A DNA stretch of 64,000 bases from Listeria ivanovii subsp. ivanovii (lineage in GTDB: Bacteria > Bacillota > Bacilli > Lactobacillales > Listeriaceae). Both the position numbers and the translations under genes were made by a program. The stretch covers positions 666,001 through 730,000 of the forward strand of contig NZ_LT906478.1 of assembly GCF_900187025.1 (NCBI RefSeq), read 5' to 3'. Under the pieces are notes generated by a model. It searched no databases. It worked only from the letters and a program-made list of their open reading frames with translations, and was not told where the DNA came from. Within the stretch, counting starts at the first letter, position 1, and each line of letters begins with the position of its first letter. Positions 27,471 through 36,180 of the stretch are shown in pieces.

Positions 27471-28115
27471 ATGGGAAACTGGCAACAAAAATGGGAGTCT
27501 TGGCGGGATATGACGACCGCAATGCAGCAAGAAATCAAAATTGAAGCTGCCGAAAAAGTGACTACCTACATAAAAAATGCCCAATTTGAAGAAGCAACTA
27601 GTGTGATTAGACAAACAGAAATCCTTCTAAACGAACTCGATTTTGAAGCAAAAATGGCTCGAGTAGAAGAACATCTCCAAGCTTTCACAACCGAACAGGA
27701 AGTAGCGAAATCTTTTGAAGCAAGCCAACTTCAAAACTTGGAAAAACCATTTGTAAATGTAACTTTTGATTTGTCAGAGGTGAAATCAACAGCTATCAAG
27801 CAGTTCACAAAACGTGATTTCAAATTAGTAGACTCAAGCGAAATCGATATGCAATTTCTAAAAGGTAACCGTAATTTCTATTTAACTATTTTTAACCCTG
27901 AAGAAGATACGACTGTGCATTACGCTCATCTGGATGAAAAATGCCAATACAAAAACATTGGTTTTATTTGCCAAAACGAAGCAGCAGCAAAAAGCGCAAC
28001 GGATATCACAAACGAATGGCTTGAAACCCTTGAAGCTCCCAGAAAGAAATTTTTAACAATCAATATCGCTAACTTAGATGCAATGAAACAAAATCTGGAA
28101 ATACTATTCCAATAA
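27471..28115 (+). CDS. Unrecognised protein ending the flagellar operon
   Basis: 214 residues from ATG 27471; the longer frame from TTG 27450 overlaps the ribosome site AAGGGAGA, so I reject it. Helical N-terminal half, then a mixed alpha/beta half (FVNVTFDLSEV, RNFYLTIFNPEEDTTVHYAHLDEKCQYKNIGFICQN). No signal peptide or membrane segment. No family recognised. It is the last gene before a terminator, and its fixed place in the motility block is the only functional hint. Confidence 0.7.
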   Translation: MGNWQQKWESWRDMTTAMQQEIKIEAAEKVTTYIKNAQFEEATSVIRQTEILLNELDFEAKMARVEEHLQAFTTEQEVAKSFEASQLQNLEKPFVNVTFDLSEVKSTAIKQFTKRDFKLVDSSEIDMQFLKGNRNFYLTIFNPEEDTTVHYAHLDEKCQYKNIGFICQNEAAAKSATDITNEWLETLEAPRKKFLTINIANLDAMKQNLEILFQ

Positions 28116-28121
28116 ATGAAA

Positions 28122-28152
28122 GACTGTTCACTGCAGTAGTGAGCAGTTTTTT
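28122..28152 (+). terminator. Terminator of the cheY-to-28115 motility operon
   Basis: Stem ACTGTTCACT (28123-28132) / AGTGAGCAGT (28138-28147) with one G-U pair, a 5-base loop and a T6 tail, 7 bases after the stop codon. Confidence 0.9.
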
Positions 28153-28281
28153 ATATCCAAAATATGTCTAAAATATGAAAAAACAAGGTATCTGTTTGTA
28201 TTATTTTAAATTTCTATTTAAAATTCACTAAAAGTCCACAAAAAAAAGAGCCGAAGATGTTATACTGTTATAGTAGAAAAA

Positions 28282-28400
28282 TAGGAAGATTAATTTGACA
28301 GTAAACAGAACACAAAATAACTGTCAATGTTAAAAGGGATTCTTCCTTTTCAATTGGGGAAAAGCGTATCAATAGAAAAATGGCTTTTGTGAGCTATAAT
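28282..28400 (+). other. 382-base gap before the P-type ATPase: nested inverted repeats, possible structured leader
   Basis: No gene is seen in 28116-28497. Two inverted repeats nest: AGGAAGA (from 28283) with TCTTCCT (to about 28347), enclosing TTGACAGT (28295-28302) with ACTGTCAA (28320-28327). A second hairpin follows: AGCGT/ACGCT enclosing ATGGCT / AGCTAT with one G-U pair (about 28362-28405). TATAAT occurs at 28395-28400 without a good -35. The layout fits either a structured 5' leader sensing a ligand or a repressor operator. I do not recognise a named riboswitch: yybP-ykoY and M-box signatures are absent. Confidence 0.4.
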
Positions 28401-28497
28401 AACGCTCCATAACTCTGAAATAGCTTAGTCATACTTTCATTAAAACATCATTTGTTAGCTAAAAAAGAGAACTCTAAATCGAAAAGGATTTGTTAAG

Positions 28498-30843
28498 ATG
28501 GAAACAAATAAACACATACCACAAGGCTTATCCAGTAAGGAAGTTGCAGAACGAGTCAAAAATGGGCAAGTTAATCGCGCACTTAAGCCACTAACACGTA
28601 GTATCGCTGGAATTATACGAGATAATACATTGACACTATTTAATATAATAAATGTCGTGATTGCAAGTTTTATCATTTTTGTTGGAAGTTATAAAAACCT
28701 ATTATTTCTTGGTGTTGCGCTTTGTAATACCGCGATGGGGATTTTTCAAGAAATTCGAGCAAAACGTAATATTGATAAATTGACGATACTGACACAGTCA
28801 AAAGTAAAAGTTATGCGTGATGGAAAACTTTGTGAGCTAGAGCAAGGCGAAATCGTGCTTGGTGATATCATGGTTTTAAATCGAGAAGATCAGATTTGCG
28901 CAGACGGTGTAGTTTATCAGACGGATGGATTAGAAGTGGATGAATCTCAGTTAACAGGAGAATCCGAACCTGTTTTAAAAAGAACTAAAGATACAGTAAT
29001 GTCAGGAAGTTATATCGTAAGCGGGCAAGCATATGTCGAAGTTTCAGCTGTTGGAGAACAAAGCTTTGTCTCTAAAATTTCGATGGAAGTGAAACAAGAA
29101 AAGCGCCCTGATAGTGAATTAATGCGCTCAATTAAGAAGATTATTAAAGTATTAACATTTGTTATTATTCCGCTTGGCTTAGCCTTGTTTTTCTCGAAAT
29201 TTTTACAAGGATTACCATTAAAAGAGTCTGTATTAGGGACATCTGCAGCAATGATTGGGATGATTCCAGAAGGACTAGTTTTACTAACAAGTATTGCGCT
29301 TGCAGTTGGAGTTATTAATTTAGCAAAACAAAAAGTGCTCGTAAAATCAATGCCTTGTATTGAAACATTGGCACGAGTCGATGTACTTTGTTTAGATAAG
29401 ACAGGGACGATTACCGATGGACACTTAGATGTGACAGATATTGTACTTAAAAATCCTAATGTCACAGCTACTCAAATAAGTGCGAGTATTGGCGCAATCG
29501 TAAGCTCGTTAGCAGATAATAATGCGACTAGTATTGCGTTAAAGAAACACTTTCCAGAAAATCCGGAATGGCAAGTTACTGCAAAATTCCCCTTCTCTTC
29601 CGCACGAAAATGGAGTGGTTGTAGTTTTGAAGAAAGAGGAACTTTTTTAATCGGTGCACCAGAGTTCATTTTTCTAGATTTATCAGGGGAAAACAAGCGA
29701 GAACTTGACGGATATGCTAGTGAAGGATTCCGGGTTTTAGCAGTAGCTCATACAACGGAGTACATGAAAACAGCAGTACTGCCTGAAAAAAGTGAATTAC
29801 TTGCTTATATCTTAATTGCTGATAATATTCGTGCAGAAGCTCCAGATACATTTGCTTTTTTTGCCAATGAAGGCGTATCAATTAAGGTTATTTCAGGAGA
29901 TAATCCTGTAACTGTATCTAATGTTGCAGTGCGTGCTGGAATCGCGAATGGAGATAAATACATTGATATGAGCGAGATTGCTGAAAATATTAATATGGTA
30001 AGTTTAGTTGAGGAATATACAGTGTTTGGACGGGTTACTCCTCACCAAAAAAGATCTTTAATTCAAGCTTATAAAGAACAAGGACACACAGTTGCAATGA
30101 CTGGTGATGGTGTCAATGATGTGCTCGCGTTGAAAGAAGCAGATTGCAGTATCGCCATGGCTGAAGGAAGCGATGCAGCACGTAGCGTTTCAGATTTTGT
30201 CTTGTTATCAAATAATTTTGATTCGATGATTGATGTGCTTCGAGAAGGTCGCCGTGTTGTTAACAATATTGAACGAGTTGCGGCGCTTTACTTGATTAAA
30301 ACGATGTACTCAACAATCCTAGCATTTACCTTTATTTTTGTGCCGGGAGCATATCCATTCCAACCAATTCAACTTAGTCCGATTTCTTCTTTAACAGTAG
30401 GGATTCCGTCCTTTTTCCTAGCATTAAAACCAAACTATGAACGAATCAAAGGACAATTTTTGCATAAAGTTTTACAAACATCTGTACCAGCAGCAACCTG
30501 TATAATTGGTTATATTATGATCATTTTAGGATTTGGAAATATGTTAGATTTAAGTTTTGCGCAAACCTCTACAATGAATGTCATGCTAACAGGCGCAACT
30601 TGTTTTGTGGCATTAATTAGTGTAGGACATCCATTTGGACGGAAAACTAAATTACTTGTCGGAACAATGATGGTCGCGTTTGTATGCTTATTCCTATTCG
30701 CTGGACAATTTTTCTCACTAGCTCCAATTTTTAATAAAGATATGATGATGATTTATGTACCGCTATTAATTTCTTGCGGACCGTTATATTGGTTTATTAG
30801 ACATATTATAATGCGATTTTCATGGGCTGGGGCACACGATTAA
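28498..30843 (+). CDS. P-type cation-transporting ATPase (CtpE-like, metal unknown)
   Basis: 781 residues. Actuator loop LTGESEPV (about 155-162), phosphorylation motif DKTGTITDG with Asp300, TGDGVND at 535-541, and about eight to ten membrane helices including three near the C-terminus. The transmembrane PEGLVLL motif (instead of a metal-binding CPC) rules out the heavy-metal P1B group; there is no N-terminal metal domain. Length and the PEGL motif resemble the CtpE/ExpA-type calcium or divalent-cation pumps, but the ion is not deducible. ATG 28498. It is monocistronic, behind a long leader and before a terminator. Confidence 0.88.
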   Translation: METNKHIPQGLSSKEVAERVKNGQVNRALKPLTRSIAGIIRDNTLTLFNIINVVIASFIIFVGSYKNLLFLGVALCNTAMGIFQEIRAKRNIDKLTILTQSKVKVMRDGKLCELEQGEIVLGDIMVLNREDQICADGVVYQTDGLEVDESQLTGESEPVLKRTKDTVMSGSYIVSGQAYVEVSAVGEQSFVSKISMEVKQEKRPDSELMRSIKKIIKVLTFVIIPLGLALFFSKFLQGLPLKESVLGTSAAMIGMIPEGLVLLTSIALAVGVINLAKQKVLVKSMPCIETLARVDVLCLDKTGTITDGHLDVTDIVLKNPNVTATQISASIGAIVSSLADNNATSIALKKHFPENPEWQVTAKFPFSSARKWSGCSFEERGTFLIGAPEFIFLDLSGENKRELDGYASEGFRVLAVAHTTEYMKTAVLPEKSELLAYILIADNIRAEAPDTFAFFANEGVSIKVISGDNPVTVSNVAVRAGIANGDKYIDMSEIAENINMVSLVEEYTVFGRVTPHQKRSLIQAYKEQGHTVAMTGDGVNDVLALKEADCSIAMAEGSDAARSVSDFVLLSNNFDSMIDVLREGRRVVNNIERVAALYLIKTMYSTILAFTFIFVPGAYPFQPIQLSPISSLTVGIPSFFLALKPNYERIKGQFLHKVLQTSVPAATCIIGYIMIILGFGNMLDLSFAQTSTMNVMLTGATCFVALISVGHPFGRKTKLLVGTMMVAFVCLFLFAGQFFSLAPIFNKDMMMIYVPLLISCGPLYWFIRHIIMRFSWAGAHD

Positions 30844-30856
30844 GGAAGCAAAAATA

Positions 30857-30897
30857 GGGCTGATGCACAAAGAAATAAATGTGTGTCAGCTTTTTTA
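30857..30897 (+). terminator. Terminator after the P-type ATPase gene
   Basis: 11-bp stem GCTGATGCACA (30859-30869) / TGTGTGTCAGC (30880-30890) with two G-U pairs, then TTTTTTATTT. Confidence 0.9.
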
Positions 30898-30911
30898 TTT
30901 AAACAAAGAGG

Positions 30912-30967
30912 TTGACATCTATTCTACTTTGTATTACTATGTAGTTGTACCTAGTAATACAAAGTAG
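30912..30967 (+). promoter_or_regulatory. PadR operon promoter overlapped by a 16-bp-arm palindromic operator
   Basis: TTGACA at 30912-30917 and TACTAT at 30935-30940, spacer 17. Perfect inverted repeat CTACTTTGTATTACTA (30924-30939) / TAGTAATACAAAGTAG (30952-30967), 12-base centre, covers the spacer, the -10 and the start-site region. PadR-type regulators bind such TACT/AGTA dyads and repress their own operons, so autoregulation is likely. Confidence 0.85.
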
Positions 30968-30981
30968 AGGAGTGAATTCGA

Positions 30982-31308
30982 GTGAGAGGACTAACAGAGC
31001 TACTTAAAGGGAGTTTAGAAGGAATGATTTTAGAGCGTATTTCCAGAGGCGAAACGTATGGCTATGAAATAACTAAATACCTCAATGATTTAGGTTTCGA
31101 TGAAATTGTTGAAGGAACCGTATACACCATTCTGCTTCGAATCGAAAAAAAGGGATTAGTGGAAGTGGAAAAGAAAAAATCGGAATTGGGACCAGCAAGA
31201 AAATTTTATACATTAAGTGAAAGTGGCAAAGAAGAGTTAGCTATTTTTTGGAAACGTTGGGAATTCATTCAAGCGAAAATGATCCAAGTTAAAGGAGGAG
31301 AAGCGTAA
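30982..31308 (+). CDS. PadR-family transcriptional regulator
   Basis: 108 residues, the short two-domain PadR form: winged helix (GSLEGMILERISRGETYGYEITKYLNDLGFDEIVEGTVYTILLRIEKKGLVEVEK) followed by a short dimer helix (KFYTLSESGKEELAIFWKRWEFIQ). GTG start at 30982, after AGAGGAG. Its own promoter carries the palindrome described at 30924-30967. It heads an operon with a DUF1048 protein and an ABC exporter, the standard Listeria/Bacillus pairing for drug-responsive export. The inducer is unknown. Confidence 0.93.
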   Translation: MRGLTELLKGSLEGMILERISRGETYGYEITKYLNDLGFDEIVEGTVYTILLRIEKKGLVEVEKKKSELGPARKFYTLSESGKEELAIFWKRWEFIQAKMIQVKGGEA

Positions 31309-31631
31309 TGTTTAAATGGTATAAAAAATATCGTGCAGAAAAACGAGATTATAAACTATATAAGAAACGGATAGCTGATTTACCTGAGGATTATCGTAAT
31401 GCAATGAAAGCAATTGAAACATATTTATGGAGTTTTGCTAAAGGGGCAGGGATGTTTTATGTCTTAAAAAACGTCTTAGAAATGTTCGAAAATGCAGCAG
31501 CCGATAATTTAGAATTAAAAGAAGTAGTTGGTGAGGATTTAGCAGAGTTTGCCGATAATTTATTACTAGAATTTCCAGAAGAAACTTGGCTAGATAAAGA
31601 ACGAAAAAAACTTCGTAAATCAATGAAATAG
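31308..31631 (+). CDS. DUF1048-type small protein
   Basis: 107 residues, all helical and highly charged: WYKKYRAEKRDYKLYKKRIADLPEDYRNAMKAIETYLWSFAKG. Proteins of this DUF1048 type regularly accompany PadR regulators; function unknown. Start ATG overlaps the PadR stop by one base (TAATG), so translation is coupled. The ABC genes follow after 15 bases. Confidence 0.75.
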   Translation: MFKWYKKYRAEKRDYKLYKKRIADLPEDYRNAMKAIETYLWSFAKGAGMFYVLKNVLEMFENAAADNLELKEVVGEDLAEFADNLLLEFPEETWLDKERKKLRKSMK

Positions 31632-31646
31632 GAAGAGGTGCGAGTC

Positions 31647-32555
31647 ATGACTATCATTGATATTCAGCAAGTGAAAAAAAGTTTTAAAAAACAAGAAGTT
31701 TTGAAACAAGTCACGATTCAAGTAGAAACAGGGAAAATTTATGCTTTACTAGGTGCAAATGGAGCAGGCAAGAGCACGCTTTTAAAAATTGTGACGGGCT
31801 TACTTTCTAGTGACGGCGGTGAAGTAACGATTAAAAATTTATCCGTTCAAAAAAATACGAAAGCAGTGCAGCGCTTGTTCAGTTATAATGCGCAACAAGC
31901 GAGTGTTGATGAAGTATTAACTGGTTATGAGAACTTGCTACTAATCGGAAAACTTCGCCATGTGAAGCGACCAAAAGAAGTGGCGAATTCTTTATTGGAG
32001 CAATTTGGGTTAACTGATAGTAAAGATAAGCGTGTTTCAGCATATTCAGGCGGAATGAAACGCCGGCTAGACTTAGCGATGAGCTTAGTCGGGGATGCCG
32101 AGATTTTATTTTTAGATGAACCAACGACTGGACTTGATCCGAGTAGTCGTTTTGAATTATGGGAAGTTATTGAGAAACTTAAAAATAACGGTAAAACCAT
32201 TTTTTTAACGACGCAATATTTAGAAGAAGCAGATAAATTAGCAGATTCGATTGGTTTTCTTAAAAATGGTGAAATTATAGCGACCGGTACGCCAAAAGAA
32301 CTGAAGCGTTTGGCAGGAGAAAATAGTTTACAGCTTACATTTGATCCCAAAGATATCACGCAGGCAAAAGAAATATTAGCAGAATTTGATCCAAAACAAC
32401 TAAGCGATGTACTTTTATCTGTGGAACTTGTGGAAGAAATAAAAACGACGCTAGAAATTTTGAAGAAACTATCTTTGAATCAGTTGGAACCACTGGACTT
32501 TGAGACGATTCGTCCAACGCTGGATGACGTATTTATCGCGTTAACGAAAGGGTGA
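31647..32555 (+). CDS. ABC transporter ATP-binding protein (exporter, DrrA-type)
   Basis: 302 residues from ATG 31647; an upstream in-frame GTG (31638) overlaps the ribosome site. Walker A GANGAGKST (about 38-46), signature YSGGMKRRL, Walker B ILFLDEPTTGLD, H-loop replaced by the usual TTQYLEEADKLAD Gln form, and a C-terminal DrrA-like extension of about 80 residues. Partner of the permease at 32561. Substrate probably an antibiotic or peptide, inferred from the PadR context. Confidence 0.92.
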   Translation: MTIIDIQQVKKSFKKQEVLKQVTIQVETGKIYALLGANGAGKSTLLKIVTGLLSSDGGEVTIKNLSVQKNTKAVQRLFSYNAQQASVDEVLTGYENLLLIGKLRHVKRPKEVANSLLEQFGLTDSKDKRVSAYSGGMKRRLDLAMSLVGDAEILFLDEPTTGLDPSSRFELWEVIEKLKNNGKTIFLTTQYLEEADKLADSIGFLKNGEIIATGTPKELKRLAGENSLQLTFDPKDITQAKEILAEFDPKQLSDVLLSVELVEEIKTTLEILKKLSLNQLEPLDFETIRPTLDDVFIALTKG

Positions 32556-32560
32556 TAACA

Positions 32561-33328
32561 ATGATTGTAAAAGAATACTTTGCTGATATTTTTGCGCTAG
32601 CTGGACGAATTATTAAACACAATATCCGTAGCTTAGATACAATGATTACGGTTGTGGCAATGCCGATTATGTTAATGCTTGGAATGGTTTATATTTTTGG
32701 TGGGTCAGTGAAAATTGAAGGATTGTCGCAGCAAGATTATATTGACTATATTGTTCCAGGAATTCTTTTGATGACCATAGCGACTGGTTCCGCTTATACA
32801 GCTCTTCGAATTAATTTAGATAAAACAGCTGGTATGTTTGAACGGTTTAAATCCATGCCAATTGCTAAGTCCGCAGTAATCGGTGGACATGTAGTTGCTT
32901 CCGTTATCTTTATGTTAATATCATGTTTAGCTGTATTGATTGTCGCCTGGTTGATTGGTTTTAGAACAGATGCGAATTTGGGAGAATGGAGCCTGATTGT
33001 ATTATTACTTGTGCTGTTTGCCTTCATGCTCACTTGGCTGTCTGTTCCGTTTGGATTAATGGCAAGCAGTATTGAAGGGGCAGGAGCTTTCTCTTACATT
33101 ATTTTGATGCTCTTGTTTGTTAGCTCAGCGTTCGTACCAGTGGCAGGGATGGCAAAGGTTGTGCGGATATTCGCGGAAAACCAGCCAATGACCCCGATCA
33201 TACAATCCTTGCGTGATCTATTTACCTCAGTGCCACTTTCGAATGATATTTGGTTAGCGCTTGGCTGGATGGTGGCGATATTGGTTGTTTCCTATATTGG
33301 CGGCATGTTTGTATATAAGAAAATCTAA
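32561..33328 (+). CDS. ABC-2 type export permease
   Basis: 255 residues with six predicted membrane helices (AMPIMLMLGMVYIFGG, YIVPGILLMTIATGSAY, VVASVIFMLISCLAVLIVAWLI and three more). The LDTMITVVAMPIMLMLGMV start and GAGAFSYIILMLLFVSSAFVP stretch fit DrrB/ABC2_membrane proteins. ATG 32561 lies downstream of AAAGGGTGAT that overlaps the end of the ATPase gene. Last gene of the PadR operon. Confidence 0.88.
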   Translation: MIVKEYFADIFALAGRIIKHNIRSLDTMITVVAMPIMLMLGMVYIFGGSVKIEGLSQQDYIDYIVPGILLMTIATGSAYTALRINLDKTAGMFERFKSMPIAKSAVIGGHVVASVIFMLISCLAVLIVAWLIGFRTDANLGEWSLIVLLLVLFAFMLTWLSVPFGLMASSIEGAGAFSYIILMLLFVSSAFVPVAGMAKVVRIFAENQPMTPIIQSLRDLFTSVPLSNDIWLALGWMVAILVVSYIGGMFVYKKI

Positions 33329-33337
33329 GAAAAAGAG

Positions 33338-33372
33338 AAAGAGGCGGGAAATGATTCCCAGCCTCTTTTTTA
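33338..33372. terminator. Bidirectional terminator between the ABC permease and the FBP-like gene
   Basis: Stem AAAGAGGC-GGGAA (33338-33350) / TTCCC-A-GCCTCTTT (33355-33368) with one bulged A; T-rich on the right and A-rich on the left, so it can serve both converging genes. Confidence 0.9.
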
Positions 33373-34017
33373 TTTACGTTTCCTGACAACTTCAATAAAT
33401 TCATCTAATGTTTCTCGTTTTTTTATTTGTTCATTACAAACGTCACTATTATAACAAATATAGTTACCATTCGTCGTATAAATTCCATCACCGGAAGACT
33501 TGGTTTTCGCCATAAAAAGCGAGACTTTCGAGTGAGAATGGCAAATGGAGCAGACCCCTTTTTGAATATCAGCAGAGATGGTGCCATTAACGCCAACGAG
33601 GTTACCATCTTCATACGTAACGATATATTTTCGCTGCTGGGAAATATCATTCCAGCCATAAAAAGTATAATCACGTAAATCAAGTTTGGACCAAGCGGGG
33701 ATTTTTAATTTCTTCGTTTTTGCAAATACCTTTTTTAGTTTTGCATCACTAGGTGAAACAAACGGAATGACAAATGCTTTTAATTTTTCCAGAAACGGCT
33801 CGGCTTCTTTCGTGGAAGTAATCGCATGTAGTTCTGTAAATAACGCCAAGTGCTCATTAAGTTCAGTCTTAGAAAAAAGTTGATTGATTTTCTCCTCTGT
33901 TAATGACTTCAAAGCTTTAAGAGTCGAAGTGTCATTGGCAGAACGGTATGCACGAGAAACATTGTCTAATTGATTTTTAATAAAATTATATTGGTAAGGT
34001 TCTATAAACTCTTTCAT
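33370..34017 (-). CDS. FBP C-terminal treble-clef zinc-finger protein (annotated as fibronectin-binding-like)
   Basis: 215 residues. The C-terminal part has a zinc-finger pattern: VCSICHSHSKVSLF then about 25 residues then NYICYNSDVCNEQIKKR (Cys-x2-Cys ... Cys-x4-Cys). This treble-clef domain defines the FBP family. No signal peptide is visible, so despite the fibronectin-binding label a cytoplasmic, elongation-factor-like or RNA-related role seems at least as likely. Transcribed opposite to its neighbours, with AGGAGA before its ATG. Confidence 0.8.
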   Translation of the reverse strand: MKEFIEPYQYNFIKNQLDNVSRAYRSANDTSTLKALKSLTEEKINQLFSKTELNEHLALFTELHAITSTKEAEPFLEKLKAFVIPFVSPSDAKLKKVFAKTKKLKIPAWSKLDLRDYTFYGWNDISQQRKYIVTYEDGNLVGVNGTISADIQKGVCSICHSHSKVSLFMAKTKSSGDGIYTTNGNYICYNSDVCNEQIKKRETLDEFIEVVRKRK

Positions 34018-34034
34018 TAGTAAATCTCCTTTAA

Positions 34035-34056
34035 TAGTTTAATTTTGGTTAAACTA
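34035..34056. promoter_or_regulatory. Inverted repeat upstream of the FBP-like gene
   Basis: Perfect TAGTTTAA (34035-34042) / TTAAACTA (34049-34056) with a 6-base centre, in the 273-base divergent gap with the pyruvate oxidase gene and just outside the FBP ribosome site. Operator or leader hairpin; the binder is unknown. Nothing else convincing was seen in 34057-34270. Confidence 0.45.
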
Positions 34057-34290
34057 GCTTCGGGATTGAAGAGTCTATTTTTTAACTCTTACTTTCTACG
34101 CAATCCAAAAGCCATTGTTAGAAAGTACAGAGCAGTGCAATTTTAAATGCATCTGTTTGATCACCACCTTGCCTTCATTATAAGCACTTCTGAATTCTTC
34201 GTCAATGTTCGGTCATGAATATTCTTCACAAAATAGGGTAAACCAGAACTATTGGAGAAAAAGAAAAGTCTTATGGGAGGAGAAATAAAC

Positions 34291-36021
34291 ATGTCAAAAG
34301 TAAAAGCAAGTGAAACACTCGTACAAACATTAAAAAATTGGGGTATTGACCATGTATACGGTTTGCCTGGTGACTCAATTGATACAGTAGTCGATGCTTT
34401 AAGAGAGGAACAAGAAGAAATTGAATTTATTCACGTTCGTCATGAGGAAGTAGCAACGTTAGCCGCTGCCGCATACTCTAAACTAACCGGAAAAATTGGT
34501 GTTGCATTATCTATCGGCGGACCTGGTGCGATTCATTTATTAAACGGAATGTATGATGCAAAAATGGATCATGTTCCAATGCTCGTCCTAGCTGGGCAAG
34601 TTACAACAGATGTTCTAAATACCGGTTTTTTCCAAGAAGTAAATTTACCGGCAATTTTTGAAGATGTAGCGGTTTATAATAAACAAATTGATAATGCTGA
34701 AACACTTGCAGATGTCGTCGATGAAGCGATTCGCACTGCTTATAAAGAAAAAGGGGTCGCCGTTCTCACGATTCCAAATGACATTCCTGCGCAAACAATC
34801 AAAGCGAGCTTAGAAGCAAAACCAGTAAAATTCGAACAAGAAAATCCGAAACTCGATGAAGTCAACCTTCAAGAAGCCATCGCATTAATCGACAAAGCGG
34901 AAAAACCAGTTATTTTAGCAGGACTTGGAACAAAGCATGCTGGAGCAGAACTTTTAGCATTTGCGGAAAAAGCCAAAATCCCAATCATTAACTCCCTACC
35001 AGCCAAAACCATTATTCCAGATGACCACTCAAATGCACTTGGAAACCTTGGCAAAATCGGAACGAAACCTGCCTATGAAGCCATGCAGGAAACCGATTTA
35101 CTTTTAATGTTCGGAAATGATTACCCGTACAGCAATTATTTACCTAAAAAAGCAAATTGTATCCAAATCGATATTGATCCTTCCAGAATTAGCAAACGTT
35201 ATCCGGCGACAGTGGGATTAGTTGGTGACGCGGCAGAAATTATTTCTAGTTTAACAGCAAAAATCGCTCCTGTTACAGAACGTAAATTCCTCCAAGCTTG
35301 CCAAGAAAACATGCAAGAATGGTGGAAATGGTTAGAGGAAGATATTAGAAAAACCACTGATCCAATTGCGCCAGAAGTAGTGATGGCTAACATTCAAAAA
35401 ATAGCTGACAAGGATGCTATTTTCTCCATTGATGTTGGAACAGCCACCGTTTGGAGTACGCGTTATTTACATTTAACTACCGAAAATGACTTTATTGTTT
35501 CCGCTTGGTTAGGTACGATGGGATGTGGTTTGCCAGGTGCTATTGCTGCAAAAAAAGCTTTCCCAGAACGCCAAGCTATCGCTATCGTTGGAGACGGAGG
35601 TTTTTCGATGGTGATGCAAGACTTCGTGACAGCAGTCGGACAAAAAATGCCGATGATTATAGTAGTTTTAAATAATCAAGAACTTTCTTTCATAAAATAT
35701 GAGCAACAATCGGCTGGAGAATTAAATTACGCGATTGATTTACCAGATATGGATTACGCAAAATTCGCTGAAAGTTGTGGTGGCATTGGTTTCCGGGTAG
35801 AAAAAATGGCCGATTTAGAGAATGCTTTTGAAAATGCAAAACTAGCAACGAAACCGGTTATCATTGATGTTTCCGTGGATAGCTCTGCCGCGCCACTACC
35901 AGGTAAAATTATTATGGATGAAGCACTTGGTTACACAAAATTCGAAATCCAATCCGTTCTAGAAGATCATCGTTTTGCTAAAATGCCACCATTAAAAACG
36001 ATTTTACGCAGATTTTTATAA
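34291..36021 (+). CDS. Pyruvate oxidase-type thiamine-diphosphate enzyme
   Basis: 576 residues from ATG 34291 (GGAGGAG 8 bases before; upstream in-frame codons overlap poorly). N-terminal TPP domain (HVYGLPGDSIDTVVDALREE, HVRHEEVATLAAAAYSKLTG with catalytic Glu), central domain (VILAGLGTKHAG), C-terminal TPP/Mg domain (GDGGFSMVMQDFVTAV ... VVLNNQELSFIKYEQQ). Family POX/PoxB: pyruvate + phosphate or quinone to acetyl-phosphate or acetate and CO2. Which subtype is not certain. Stand-alone gene, divergent to the FBP-like gene. Confidence 0.85.
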   Translation: MSKVKASETLVQTLKNWGIDHVYGLPGDSIDTVVDALREEQEEIEFIHVRHEEVATLAAAAYSKLTGKIGVALSIGGPGAIHLLNGMYDAKMDHVPMLVLAGQVTTDVLNTGFFQEVNLPAIFEDVAVYNKQIDNAETLADVVDEAIRTAYKEKGVAVLTIPNDIPAQTIKASLEAKPVKFEQENPKLDEVNLQEAIALIDKAEKPVILAGLGTKHAGAELLAFAEKAKIPIINSLPAKTIIPDDHSNALGNLGKIGTKPAYEAMQETDLLLMFGNDYPYSNYLPKKANCIQIDIDPSRISKRYPATVGLVGDAAEIISSLTAKIAPVTERKFLQACQENMQEWWKWLEEDIRKTTDPIAPEVVMANIQKIADKDAIFSIDVGTATVWSTRYLHLTTENDFIVSAWLGTMGCGLPGAIAAKKAFPERQAIAIVGDGGFSMVMQDFVTAVGQKMPMIIVVLNNQELSFIKYEQQSAGELNYAIDLPDMDYAKFAESCGGIGFRVEKMADLENAFENAKLATKPVIIDVSVDSSAAPLPGKIIMDEALGYTKFEIQSVLEDHRFAKMPPLKTILRRFL

Positions 36022-36083
36022 AAATAAATAAAAAAATAACGAATTCACCCATTTAACACCAATGTTAACTAATTCTATTTATA

Positions 36084-36147
36084 TTTTTTATTAAAACTAA
36101 TTATTTTACAATAAAATATGGAGTTTTTTTAAAAAATGTGAGATAAT
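36084..36147 (+). promoter_or_regulatory. Chemoreceptor promoter with three MogR-type operators
   Basis: TTTT-N5-AAAA at 36084-36096, 36104-36116 and 36124-36136, then an extended -10 TG-A-GATAAT at 36139-36147. The -35 is poor, consistent with an extended -10 start. This ties the isolated receptor gene to the motility regulon 8 kb upstream. Confidence 0.72.
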
Positions 36148-36180
36148 AAACTAGAATTAGAGAATAGGAGTGTGGAATGG

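Noticed and set aside
28282-28400. yybP-ykoY or M-box riboswitch before the P-type ATPase
   Set aside because: The conserved core sequences of those families are not present, so I report only an unnamed structured leader.
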